The notes under the pieces were generated by a model that saw nothing but the letters and a program-made list of their open reading frames with translations, searched no databases and was not told where the DNA came from. Positions 25,676-37,800 of a DNA stretch of 64,000 nucleotides are shown here, one piece after another (position 1 is the stretch's first letter; each line of letters begins with the position of its first letter). A program made the translations under genes and the position numbers. Origin of the DNA: Gymnorhina tibicen. Taxonomy: Eukaryota > Chordata > Aves > Passeriformes > Artamidae. The stretch spans positions 897,086 through 961,085 of the forward strand of contig VXAZ01009368.1 in the NCBI GenBank assembly GCA_013399875.1. Reading direction: 5' to 3'.

Positions 25676-28600
25676 GTAAATCCATCTTTTGGTCTGTTTT
25701 AGCTGGCAACAAAAAGGAAGTTTTATACGTGGTCTACATACTACTTTGTCTTTGAACTTGGATTTGGGATCATGTTTAGTGAATGTGGGTGCAAGGAATC
25801 GTGTCTGAATGCCAGCCTAATTCTCAAAATGAAGTGTGTATTTTTGTCTTAATGACAAATAGTAGTGCAATAAATAACAAAATCAGCATCTATCATGGGC
25901 AATTTGTTACTTTTTTCATCTTCCATATGAGAAGTGTCTTTTTTTGTTGGGGTTTTTTTGTTTTTTTTTTTTTGATGTGTGTTAATAATCAGTCAGCGGA
26001 CACAAAAGGCCCAACTCCCAACTCCAAACTGGTTGGAGGACATTTTGATTCACTTTTCAGGGGGAGTTTGAATGGGGGAAATGCTAAACATGGAATAAGG
26101 AGAAGAGTGTGTTTGGTCTAAAGCAACTGTTCTTGTCCCCTCTGTCTGCTCCCCATGCTCAAACAGCGTGAATATATGTACATTTGTCTTGTTTACCAAA
26201 TACATGAGAAAAGACTGTCATTGAAATGAATGGTTTGCTGGGTTATACAAATGTAAAAACAGACATACACCTAGATAAATGAATAAGGGCTGATGTGGAG
26301 ATTGCAAACTGCCTTAAAGAAGCTGCCTCAGACAGGTCTCACGATGTTAACTTTCACGTGGAACTACTTAAATCAGAAATCTTGTGTTTGTTCTCCAAGA
26401 CCTATGGAAGAGAGTATATCTGTATGAAAAATTAAAACTTAGATCTCAGGGGCCATCTTTCAAGATCAATGAAGATCCACATAGTTTTCTGTGAAGGCAA
26501 TCAGATGCAAGATATTTTTTTTTCTTTTCATACTTTACTGCAGGTTTAATTGCAGCAATATTTCAATGCCAAAGAGAGTAATTTGCAGCTTGAATACAGC
26601 ATTAGAGCTGCAATACCCGACATTTTAAAACCTCAGTATAAAAATGAGCATTTGGTACTACTACCACAAGAATTCTCATTTCCTGTTCAACTTTCAAAGA
26701 AATTGAAGTTAAATGTCTATATTAACGTTTATAAAATTTTAGGAGTGATTCCCTTATTACATAATTAGCTTAAGCACTCTGCATATCTGCCGATTAGAGA
26801 CATTACTCAGAGCCTGCCCTGGAACAGCTGCATTCCTAGACAGAAAAAGATACTAATGTGGCCCTGGGGGAGAGCTCTCCATTTTGACAGAATAAAACAT
26901 TCTTGGAATACAGTTATTACAATTCATAATTGTTCACTTTAGGGGAAAAAAAAAAGCAGGGAAAAAAGTATCTTGTTAATAAAACAAAGATTTCTAATAG
27001 CTTTAGGTTCATATTTCAAAATTCTCTGCAGCTGAGGATGCAGGTATCTGGAGGGGAGGAATTTCTCCATGTTATGTATAACGAGGAAGCAAAAGCAGGA
27101 ATTCTGACTACATATAGCTCCCTAAATCCGATCAGATAGTGAAAATAAGGGTAATGACAACCAGGATAAGTATTAGAGGCTAGCGCTGTGATTCAGCTGA
27201 TTAAGCATGAGCCCAAACTGCATGAATTTAGAAGCAAAAAACCATATTTGGCTGCATCTGTGACACAATTACCAGGTGACGGGATTTCATCAAAAGAAAC
27301 ACAGAAAAAAGGAAATACGACAGAAATTCAGCTTCTCTGGAATTACCACAGCAATTAATGACTCCCCAGCAAACATGATCAGGAACTGCTACACTATTTC
27401 AAAATCTTTTAATTGCTAAGAATTGTGTGACAGAGAGAGCTACTGTGATATGTAGACTGCTTAGGTCAAGTGGGTTAAAGCACAAACAGTGAAGTCTAAC
27501 AAAGCATAGTTGCGTGGTCCCTAAAACGAGTTCATCCAGGGTTGTAATGAAAATATCCTGCTGTACAGATTTCTTCATCCTGAAAGTCTGGAAAAGGGTG
27601 GCCTGTTCTGCAGTGAAGCTGCTGGTACTTCTGGATTATTTCTGACTCTTGGAGAAAAAACCACCACCCTCTTCTAAACTAAAATAGCACACAGTTAACT
27701 GAAAGAAACTTAAAATTTTATTCCAGAGGGTCCAATGTCTTTTATGCCACTTCAGGCTCACTTGAACAAAATAATTGTAGCTCTCACTACACTTTAAAAT
27801 GGTTCTGAAGATCTGTGTCCCATCTGGGCGACCTTTAACAAAGCAATTATTGCTCCAGTTTGTGAGCACAGTTCTCCTATTTCCTGTCTACAATTCAATA
27901 TGATAGAAACTATGGAGAAAACTTAATAAATCTTACTGACTTGAACCTCCTTTCCTTAGTCAAATTTAAAAGACCCTTCTGAAACCATCATGCATTCATA
28001 CCCTCTGAAGTGGTGTCAATGGCTTAGAATGTTACCAAAGTCTCTGAGAGTCAAAGAAGTGCAATTCACCACAAGCCAGGGCTGCCTCTCCTGTTGAGGC
28101 ATTGGAGAGAGCAGTCATAGTGCTAAGTGAGGCATATCACATGCTGTAGGTGCCTAAGTGTTGCAGTTCTTTCCACCATGAGCAGAGATGAACTAACAGA
28201 GCTTTGGAGACCAAACAGTCTGAATTGCTCATTCCTCTTTTGACTCTGAGTGTTACAAGAAGTCAGTGACTCAGCTGGATGTTCTGAAACTAGCCCGGTC
28301 TGCAATCTTCAAAACCAGTATCTGTTTTAAGCTCCTTTACCCTTCCAGCTGGGAAATCTGGGGTTTCGTTGTATACCTGCCTTTAAAAACTCTTTTGTTT
28401 GTATCCATATAGTGGTGAGAAGACCATTATAATAATTCACATAGCATCCATTAGTTATCACTATAAGTTAAGAAAGAAGAAACTAATTTTTTTAAATTTC
28501 AAACCTGCTCTGACACTGTAGCTTTCTAAGTCTAACCTGAAACTCAGTGAGTTAGCATGCAGCAGAAGAAAGGTTGTCTAAGTAGGAGAGATTACTCAAA

Positions 28601-29779
28601 TCCATAGAAAAATTAAGGTGAAGTCATTTCTGACTGTACAGGAGTGAAAAGTGAAGGTTGGGAAAGAAACAGAACACAGAAGAAAGAACTCGAGCAGAAT
28701 ATACAATATGAGCCTTCACACTGGAAAACACAAAGGTGATCTAATTACATTGATGGATGCACATTAGATATACATTAGATTGCTCTGAAAATATCCACAA
28801 TTATATCCTTTCCTATTATGCATCGTGAGTGCTGCTGGGACTTATCTTTTTATCTATTGCATATGTATGTAGAAAAATTACAGATGCTTTTGCAAAAGGG
28901 ATCTGCCTAAACGTACTTTGTGTGATTGCTAAGCATCCCAAAATCAAGGTTCTTACAGACATGTCTGTTAATTATGAGTTCTGGTTACCTGAGTGGATCT
29001 CCCTAAAAGTTAAGCTGAAAATCCCCTATTTTTGGTCTGTGCAGGAGCAGAGGAGGGCTTAACAAAGAATACTTTGCACGCTACATAGTCAACTTGATCA
29101 CAGCGTGTTCCATTTTCCTTATTTATAACATTTAGATTGTGACACCTTTCAACATTCATAGACTACTTTTTCCTGTCCCATCCACAAATATTTAATTATT
29201 TTCTAGGAAGGAAGTTAGAAATCTTAAGATATAGTTTCCAGTTGTAACTGGATTCTTTGCTTACTCTAGGCATAGATCAAGACTTTTATTTTTCTCTGTT
29301 GTAGATTTTCTGATGAAGGTTTTCTATAGAAAACACGACCAGTAGTTAAGGAATAAGTTAACCAACAGCAAAACAGGCAATGGGCTCTTCAAACTGACTG
29401 ATGGCTTCCAGGAATAGTTTTCACATGCAGAATAGGACCTGCAGTCTTCAGAAACTCACTGTGGGACAAAGCACTTTGTGATGATGCTTGATGGCACTGG
29501 ATGGAGAGGGACTAGGTTTGCAGCGGCATGGTTATGGGTCTCTATTGATGGGACTGGTGTGTCTAACAGGAACTGAATTGTCTAATCAGCTACAGAAACC
29601 AGACTATAACAACCCAAGATATCAAGTTCTGATTGTTGTAAACTGAATTAGCAGATATCAGGGATGAATATAAGTTATGAAGCCTGAATTTACACATTAT
29701 ATGGTCAGATGAATAATGTACATAATTCACAGCAATCAAGAAAGTGGGAATGGTAAGATAAGATTTTGGGTAAGGTTCT
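25676..29779. other. Non-genic span
   Basis: About 4.1 kb with T-rich simple sequence at 25938-25974 and no recognised transposon. Open frames stay below about 112 codons. Parts near 27.2-27.4 kb look like unique non-repetitive sequence of the kind that can be conserved between species, but conservation cannot be judged from one sequence. Confidence 0.5.
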
Positions 29780-29788
29780 CAAAGCCTT

Positions 29789-30265
29789 CAGGAAGCTTCA
29801 TCCTTGTTGATAATTAATTGGAATTTTCAACTTCTGGCAAAAATTCTAGCAGACAGCCTGCAGGACATGATCTGTAAGATTATTAGCCCAGACCAAGTAA
29901 GCTTTTTAAATGAATGACTACAACCAGAGAATTACAATGAAAATACTGAATATTATCTAAAAAGCTAGTGGCATGCAGGAACCCTGGCAGCCTACGCCAC
30001 CAATGATAAAAAGACCTTTGACAAAATAAACTTGAGGTTTCCTATATGCCCATTAGGAGAGAACTCAGATATTTATAACCCCCTGAGAACTTTTATATGA
30101 GGCTCTCAGAATAAATAACATTTTAGAAACTACCTCTGCTAGGAAGATTTTTCAGTGGAGGATGGTGCAAATCAGGTTACGTCTCGTGGTTCTTTTCTTG
30201 TTTTTCTAATATTTTTGGAAGCAGAAAAAGCTTAAAACTGGGCAAGCAGTATAATTTCTGACTGT
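29789..30265 (+). mobile_element. L1/Tx1-type LINE reverse transcriptase fossil
   Basis: Read from about 29804 in one frame the translation gives SLLIINWNFQLLAKILADSL, then DMICKIISPDQVSFLNE. This matches the L1/Tx1 clade pattern 'RPISLLN.D.KILAKILANRL ... LI.PDQ.GFI'. Further on, TNDKKTFDKI (about 30000-30029) matches the catalytic block 'SLDAEKAFDKI', with the first Asp replaced by Asn. FSVEDGANQ (about 30149-30175) matches 'FP..RGTRQG'. The blocks are in the right order and roughly the right spacing, but are broken by stops and at least one frame change, so the copy is dead and old. CR1, the usual avian LINE, does not have the LAKILADSL/SPDQ wording. Endonuclease and 3' end were not found. 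A processed or chance similarity is unlikely because four blocks agree in order. Confidence 0.6.
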
Positions 30266-30364
30266 ATCAATATGACACAATATTAATTCCAGTAGTTTAC
30301 AATATTTGGGTATCCATAACTAAAGGACTATCAGTAGCAAAAATATTTTAAATGATACTTGTCT

Positions 30365-30369
30365 GGGTG
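30365..30369. repeat. Target-site duplication (5' copy) of LTR-C
   Basis: GGGTG immediately precedes TGTGGTGGTTTTGG and is repeated exactly after the LTR. Confidence 0.8.
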
Positions 30370-31028
30370 TGTGGTGGTTTTGGCCAAATTCAGGGAAACG
30401 TCCAAAAGGAACGTCTCCTCAAGGGAAGGCAGGTTACAACCACCCCTCCCCCCAACCGGGTTCAGGAAAAACAAATTTTCCTCGGAGGAAAGTGAAGGAG
30501 AAAATAAAAAAACTATTTATTTAACAAACACACAGGAAAATAATAATAATAATGCTAAATAATAAAATCTCTCGCTCTGGAGAGAGAACCTGAAAGATTT
30601 TAGAGTCCTTCTGTGGGTGTGGTCTCTCTCCTCCTCCTCGGAGCTGGGTCAGCATGGGGGGCCGCCCTCCAGGCCGGTGGAAGGTCCCCCGGTGGGGTTC
30701 TGATGTTCTGATGTTCTGAACAAGTCCAGAAGAGAAGAAGGGAAAAAAAAAACCCGAAGTCCCAGAAAAAAACCCCTCAACTCTCCATCTCTCTCTCCGA
30801 AGAAGCAGAGTCGAAAAGCTGACTGGAAAAGTAAGAAGCGATGCTTCCCTTGTTCCGCCGCAGCAGTAGCTAATCTCTGTGTCCTTGAAGCACAAACTGT
30901 TTTGAAAAGTCCGCTCAGTTTTTTTCTGTCTCTTACATCCAGTTTTAAAGGCATAGAAAGGCTCAGGAATCATGTCTGGGCACAAAGCAGTGATAGGGGA
31001 TACAACAGCATAAAATCACCCCAAGACA
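30370..31028 (-). mobile_element. Solo LTR of an endogenous retrovirus (LTR-C)
   Basis: A 659-bp element begins TGTGGTGGTTTTGGCCAA, ends CCCCAAGACA and is bounded by a perfect 5-bp duplication (GGGTG). It is richer in G and C than its surroundings in the middle. Read on the minus strand it has an AATAAA (plus positions 30516-30521) about 146 bp from the 3' end, as expected for an LTR poly(A) signal, so minus is the inferred sense strand. A short AAT repeat (30537-30562) and a tandem TGATGTTC (about 30702-30717) are internal. No viral coding region adjoins it. Its 5' wording resembles LTR-B only at the end, so it is a different family or distant subfamily. The 154-codon minus frame inside is not a gene. 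Confidence 0.8.
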
Positions 31029-31033
31029 GGGTG
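31029..31033. repeat. Target-site duplication (3' copy) of LTR-C
   Basis: GGGTG directly follows AAGACA and matches the 5' copy exactly. Confidence 0.8.
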
Positions 31034-31529
31034 TTTAATAGCATTTCACCTTATCATGTTTGTCATAAAGTTTCTGTTACTTACTTCTAGAAACATGTTG
31101 TTTTCTCTTACATCTGCAAAGCCTCCACAAGCTTAACATCACTGATGTATACTCTAGGTAAAATAAATGTAGTGTCTGTACAAAAGACAACTTAACCTGC
31201 TTTGGCTAGTGAAATATCTACTACCAAGTAGTATCATCATTTAGAATAATGCCTTCAGGAGACCTGAAATCAAGTGAAACATATATATATACATAGATAA
31301 ATAGTTTCTAAAAATTATTTTGTCATTGTTTTTGTTGAAGCAAGTTCAGCATGTGAAATATCTTCTGCATGGTCACTGATAAGAGTATATTAAAGTTTCT
31401 TGAATGCAATAATTGTGCCATGATATTTTTCAAAATCTAACCCATTATTAAAAACATAGCTGAGAGACAGTGGAATGCTAATAAATAAGAAGTAACACCT
31501 GATATATACCAAAAAATACAGAAGTCTAT
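31034..31529. other. Non-genic span
   Basis: AT-rich sequence between LTR-C and a CR1 end. It holds a short TA run near 31282 and no recognisable gene. Confidence 0.5.
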
Positions 31530-31702
31530 TGCCCAGAGAAATTGTGGATGCCCCATCCCTGGAAGTGTTCAAGGCCGGGTTGGATGGGACTTTGAGCAAC
31601 CTGGTTTAGAGGGGGGTGCCCCTTCCTATGGCAGGGGGGTTGGAAGCAGGTGACATTTAAAGTCCATTTCAAACCAAAAAACATTCTGTGATTCTATGGT
31701 TA
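31530..31702 (+). mobile_element. CR1 LINE, 3'-end fragment
   Basis: The order GCCCAGAGAAATTGTGGATG, CCCCATCCCTGGAAGTGTTC, AAGGCCGGGTTGGATGGGAC, TTTGAGCAACCTGGTTTAGA, GGGGGGTTGG and finally ATTCTGTGATTCTATGG is the standard 3' untranslated end of avian CR1, including its short ATTCTATG-type terminal repeat. The copy is 5'-truncated to about 170 bp, which is typical for CR1, and is little diverged. There is no coding content. Confidence 0.95.
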
Positions 31703-33262
31703 TCTATTCCTTATTTCATACTTCAAGCATCTTATTCAAATAATTCAGCCTTCTGGCAAAGAAAGTTACTTAAACTGGGTCCATAAAAGTCAGTCAAAAT
31801 ATCACATACAACTTGATTCCGTAGCTGGTTTTGGTGAAAGCCAATCTCCAGCTCTTTTATTCCACAAGGACCAGTCTTTCCATTATTAGTGTAAGGCAAA
31901 TGATGCTGCCAGATGACCTTGGAGGATGTCATAGGTACTGACCTGGAAGTAATGTCTCCTTCTGTGTAAGTCCCCAGTGCCTCTAACACAACCTTGCCCC
32001 AGGTACTGCGAGATACAACCTGAAATTACACCAAGGAAATTAGTATCAAGATGCTTCTTATTTAATTTACTATTGCTATCACTTGAGATAAATGAATATG
32101 ACCTGCTTATGGAATACCTAGGATGGACAGGAAGAAGGAATAAAATTGTACTGTGCATCCTATGATTACTCCCCCAGGATGATCACAGAGGCTCAGGAAG
32201 GAAAAAATGTTCCTCCAGTCTGAGAACATACAGGAGACGATGCATAAAACTCTTGCCTGTGTAGAAGTAAACACCATTCCAGCATCAGTTAAAGACACGA
32301 TCAGTCCACAGCTTTTCAGAGTAAGGATGAAGCTGAGTATGGAGAGAAGTGCCAAGAGTGAAAAATATTTCACTATTGAGGCAGATTTAGATTAGAAATT
32401 TAGGCAGATTCAGATTTGAAATGGCATGCAAATTTTTATCTGCTACTATATTTAGTCACTTAAGGAATTTGAGGTTTTCTCCTCACTTGAAGGCCTTAAA
32501 TCAAAACTGAGTGTGAGCCCTGTTTTTTAACTTCAGGTGTCTTCTGCATGGACCTCTGCTGCTGGGTAAGTTATTCAAACTTCCTTTGGATTTAATGGGG
32601 AAACATAAATATGTGCAAGCAGCACTTGGTGCGTGCAAGCACGCAATCTGCTTTGGGAACATTTAAAGATAACAGAAAGATGACAGAAAGATACTATTTC
32701 CTTTTTAATTACATTCTTATAAAGAATTTTCAGGACTAGCTCACAGGTGAACATGTCATGAATCTTGCGGTACATGGCTTTAAAGCCACATGCGGGAGAG
32801 CTACTGAAAGATATGGAACTTGGAAAATGAGTGAAATTTGAAGGCCAGTATTATGTAGGACGCTAGAGAAGGATTTAGATAGACCATTCTGGCTTTGAAA
32901 TGTTAGTTCTAGGAAATAAAGACAATCAAGACTGAAGTTCTGCTGAAAGCTGAAGACACTGTAGTGATATGTACTTTTAAACCGTTATCTAGTGTCCTTT
33001 CAAAAAGCAAGTGATACTGGCAGTGGAGGATGTAATGAATGATACTGCAAAACTTAAAATCTCCTGAAATACCTGAAAGTAGTAGATGAAAGGAGAAAAG
33101 GAGCACAGATTGGGCTTCTTGAAGGAAGAGTGACAAAACTGGAAAGAGCAGAACCTCACAAAATGCAGAAAATGGACACACCAAAGTTATCACTGAAGTC
33201 TGGATGCTATCAGGTGCAAAGGAAAAAGGGAAATCACTCTAACAGAAAAATCCTTTTATAAA

Positions 33263-33293
<31 letters not shown>

Positions 33294-34792
33294 CGGCTAT
33301 GTAGCTCTTAGGAGGACATAGCTTTTCTCCAAATGACACTAGGTTCTCTAATCACATGTATGTTTAGACATTATTAGACATGGAATTTGAATGCAGGAAT
33401 GAGCATTGCAGGACTAGCCTTTTCCCATCCTATCTAGTCAGATCACGGTATGCTCTGCCCCATGTTGGCTGGGTAGCTTTGCAGCTCTCTAACATCACTA
33501 CTCTGTGCTGACATATCATACCTCACATTTTTTAAAAAACTTTTTTATTATTCTTTCCTCTTGCAAGGCAGACACATATTCATTACATAAGAATAAATAT
33601 GGTCTGCATATTTTGATTCCATGATCAAATGCAAGGTTTTCCCATGAACGAGTGCGTACTGCATATAACTCTCCTATATTGCAGTGTTTCACAACACTGT
33701 TGACAAGCCACATCATTTCCAAGGTTCTTAAAAGCAGTTAAAATAATGTTCATACTAGCAATAATTAGCAAACAGACTATATGAATAATCACAGTCATTC
33801 CCACAAAGATTTCTTGTTTTCACAGGCTAATCCATTACCTGCTTCAATGAACCGTCTTGTTGTTAATTTGCAAGGCTTTCACCCCTAGGTGATGGAAATA
33901 CCTGCCCTCTTCCCAGTCTCCCATTAAGTATGGTTTTCAGTAATATGTATAATTCATGAGAAAAATTTGTTTGTCAAGCATTCCAGACAGGTCACTTAAA
34001 TCCTAGATCAATTGATAATGTTCACACCAACATGGCCTGGAATTAAAATAACCCTTACACTGGCTTCAGTATTTCCTTTAAAATAACAAGTTGGGCTTCA
34101 ACTTTTAAAGATGCAAAGGAATCATTATTCTTTTAAATAAAGATTAGCAGCAGAACTTTTTTTTTAAAAAAACCAGATTGCTATTCTGAATGCAGTTCTT
34201 ACAATGCTACAAAGCAACAAATGTCATGCACTGTCACAAATGCGTTCTGGCTTTTCTTGTAACAGCAGCATGTGGGAAGCTGAATGGGTAAGACAGTTCA
34301 GGTAGATTTTATCTTCTAACACATCAGGGTAGAATCCATCTGGAACAGTGAAGTTGTCATTCAACTTATTTTTTGGTGGTTTAGATTAAAATTTCCATCC
34401 CCATTGCATCTCCTACCTGTCTCAACAAAAATCTCCTCATGTCCCATGCAACTCAAAATGTAATGAGCAAAATCTACATATATACAGAAATATAAGTACA
34501 CTTGATAAGCAGATAAAGTCAACCACATGTATAATCTCTTCTTGCAGCTAAAAAGTCTGCTTTGTCTTTCCATGATTCTTTTTCTCTTATGCGTCCTTAT
34601 GTCAGCTCTGAGCAGAAGTGCAACATTTCTGTTCAGTGTTGGATTTTTCATGAAGGGGAGGCAGAGGACAGCACGGCACAAAGTTTCGGCTTTTGTGTAT
34701 GATCTCCTGGACCTACCGATGTCAATGGACATTTTCTGAGGGATGTCTATGGAAGCAAGACTCACTAACTAGGTCTTGGTCTGAAATTCAAT
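31703..34792. other. Non-genic span with a tandem duplication
   Basis: About 3 kb of AT-rich sequence. A 23-bp imperfect tandem duplication beginning aggcagatt lies at 32379-32401 and 32402-32424. A TA/TGTA microsatellite is listed separately. No gene was recognised. Confidence 0.5.
33263..33294. repeat. TA/TGTA microsatellite
   Basis: A run of AT dinucleotides is followed by three TGTA units. It is a simple sequence repeat. Confidence 0.9.
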
Positions 34793-34854
34793 ACACTTGA
34801 ACTTTGATGAGCCTTGTGGGTCCCTCCCAATGCAGGATATTCTACGATTCACTG
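34793..34854 (+). mobile_element. CR1 LINE, very short 3' fragment
   Basis: ACTTTGATGAGCCTTGTGGG, TCCCTCCCAATGCAGGATAT and TCTACGATTCACTG match the extreme 3' end of avian CR1 (GATGATCCTTGTGGGTCCCTTCCAACTCAGGATATTCTATGATTC). It is about 60 bp long and more diverged than the 31.5-kb copy. Confidence 0.8.
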
Positions 34855-37800
34855 TATTTTGATACACATAAAAAAACCCCTGAATTTTTGGGAATTATGT
34901 ATTATTAAGAATTTTTTCATCTCACCTTCCCAGTGAAGGATTTATTTGATTTATTCTTCCATTTATGTTTAAAACCAGCAGTCAGAACTCAGGATCCACT
35001 CAGTGTAAACAAATCTGAGTACTACAGTGCCCACATATAATTAAAAAATAGATATATGTAAATGTGACATTTGAGTGAACAGGTGTAAATATATCAGTCT
35101 GCTACAAGCTAGCATTTCCTGCTCATAAACGTTATTCCCTTATTGCTCTCTGCTCACTGTGCTTAATCCCGCAGGAATGATGATGTTTGTTGCTACATTT
35201 TGTAATGTATAGAACTTTATACTGGCAAAGAGCTGTGATGTTTACATAAGTGCTTCTGACTAAATGAATACTTAAAAAGAAAACATAGCTTCGCAACTCT
35301 AATAGTAAGAACACTTGCACAGCATTGCATACTGGAAACCTAAAAATTGACCTTCTGTCTTAGGTCACCAGCAATTCTCATTGCACCATACTTCCGTAAA
35401 TAGCTGATTGCTGAACTCTCACTCAGACCAGCAGAAGTTGGGCTAGATTCTTTCCATATCCCACTGTTGAGCTGTTCGTGCTTAGGTGGAAGCTGTTCTA
35501 TAGGTGGAAGCCAGGACAAAAGCATATCCCTACCTCCCTTAGGAAGTCTGAGACACCTTCATGGATGACACTCCAAAAACAAGTGTCAGACATGGGTAGG
35601 GTTCACTTTTGCAGGTGCTACACCGGAGCCTCCAATGTCTTTTTGTTTGTCTGCTTATTTAGATTTTTTTAAAAATTCAATCTCTGCTTTCTTCAGATGA
35701 CAAGTGGGATGGCTCACACAAGCAGCTCATCCATTGACTGTATAGGCAGATGAGAAACCTAGCACCAGCTTGATGCTGAATTTTTTGTTGTATAGCTTAG
35801 AGGTTCAGAAGAAGCTTGAGCCAGCTCACCCAGGAAACTTTCCCAAGCGCAAAAAATTAAGGGTTTCTTAGTGTGAATGATCAAACATCTGGGACAGCAA
35901 GAGTATCATACACTTTCATATAGGGTTATAACTTGCAAAGAGCACATTCATGCTGAATACACAATCCTTGCATTTGCACGAGCCCGTTGGGATGGCTTCA
36001 TTCTACAGACAAGGAAGGTACCACAGCAGCTACTTTAAAAGTGGGTTCTTCATCAGGTGTAAACCAGTATATCTACCTCCTCTTTAATGAAGTGGTGCCT
36101 GCTTCTACCAGCTGGCCCCAATTTACTTATATTTTAAAGCTTATGCTGTACTGTTTGTTGACAATATCAAATGCATTTTCTTGTTTGTGTCTTGGCTTTT
36201 TGAATTCAGTAAACTTCCAGCTAAATGATCATTTCATTGCCAAGAGTTCAGATCGTGCAATAGTTTAGTGAGGGGGAATGTGTGGATGTAGATACCCAAT
36301 CTGTTTCCTGATATCTAAACGAATCTTAAGTTTTCTGTTTGCATATGAAAGACCAGTCCCCTTATTACCAGGAGAAGTAAGTTCTGCAGGGCAGGAGCTA
36401 TCTTTCTCTTCTATTTGCCCAGTGGCCAGGCAAATTCTTTTTATTGTGTTTTGGTTGTGCCTAGAGGTTAGGTCATGGATCAGGTCCTCCCTGAGCCAGA
36501 CACTAGACAGAGGCTTGACAAACAAATGGTTTTTACCCCCAAAGCCTGCTGATTTATATAACCCTCCAGTTACATAAATAAGAGTTTGACTATCAAGGTG
36601 TCCTTGTTCCACAGGGATGTTGTTTATGTCAAATGTTATATTTAATTGTCCCTATGCTCGGATGGGCACGTGCAGCACAAACTATACAACACTGCCCAGA
36701 CTGGTCCTTGCTCTTGCACCTAGTGTGTTAGGAAGCTGGGAAAAGAAGGTGACAATTTCTGTGTTGGCAAGTAGCACAGCACGGAGTGGGTGAATGGAGG
36801 AAACAGCTGGTGCTGAGCAGCTGGCACCCATGCCATGTGTGTTTTGGGGAGGATTCTTTCAGAATAACTCTGATGTGCCCTAGAGGTGGAAGTGCAGCTT
36901 CTCACAGTTTCACCCCAGAAGAGTCCAGTTTATGTCTCTGGGACTGCTTCACACTTGGAGACAGGTACATGGCACTGATTGCAACATTTGCCCCAGAAGT
37001 GCAGACTTGACACTCATTTAAAGACTAATTAGGTGGTTGTGGAGGCTCTGTCCAGCTCAGAACACAAGCAACACCTACCCAGAGATTACACAGTGTCCTT
37101 TCCACCCTCTGTAAACTGCCTTCTGAGGGAAAAAATAGGGAGAAAAGCACATGCAAAATGGTCAGCTTTAAACAACAAAGGAGAGCGCTCATTTCCTTGA
37201 CTGTCTGAAATGCTGAAGGCATGAAATAACATTTAATTGTATTACAAGAGCGCAGGCATGTTTCTTCCAGAAAGGATATTCCTTCAACAAAACTTGTAGA
37301 AAAAGGAAGCCGGACCCAGTTAAGGCCAACCTGCATTTCTACAACAGGTATGATATACCATATTTTACAAAGAGATGTCTTCCACCTTTCTAAACTGAAA
37401 TACACATGAAATAGTTGTGTGTCTGCTGTTAACACTAGCAAAAGAATGTTGACAATCTCCAGAGTTAAATCTGACAATAAGATGCTCAAGTTAATTCCTA
37501 AATGGGTTAAAGTGATTAACTGCACTTTTTTTCCCCCCAGGAAATTGCTTCATCTGACACCATGACATCATTGAAGATTAGATACAATGTCATATAAATT
37601 TGTAGGAAGCCCATCTTTAAAATTTTGGTATTTCTTAAGCTTTTTTTTAGTATAGAAAGTAGCATACATATCAAGAAGTTAATGTTATCTCCGACTAAGG
37701 AAAAATAGTTCTCTGCATATTGACTCTAAATGCAGCGTATGTTTGAAAATGTTTTCTTATTCAGCTACCAGCAAAGGAAATAAGTTTCAGGTTGTATAAG

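Noticed and set aside
30521..30985. 154-codon minus-strand open frame
   Set aside because: Lies inside LTR-C, so it is non-coding LTR sequence.
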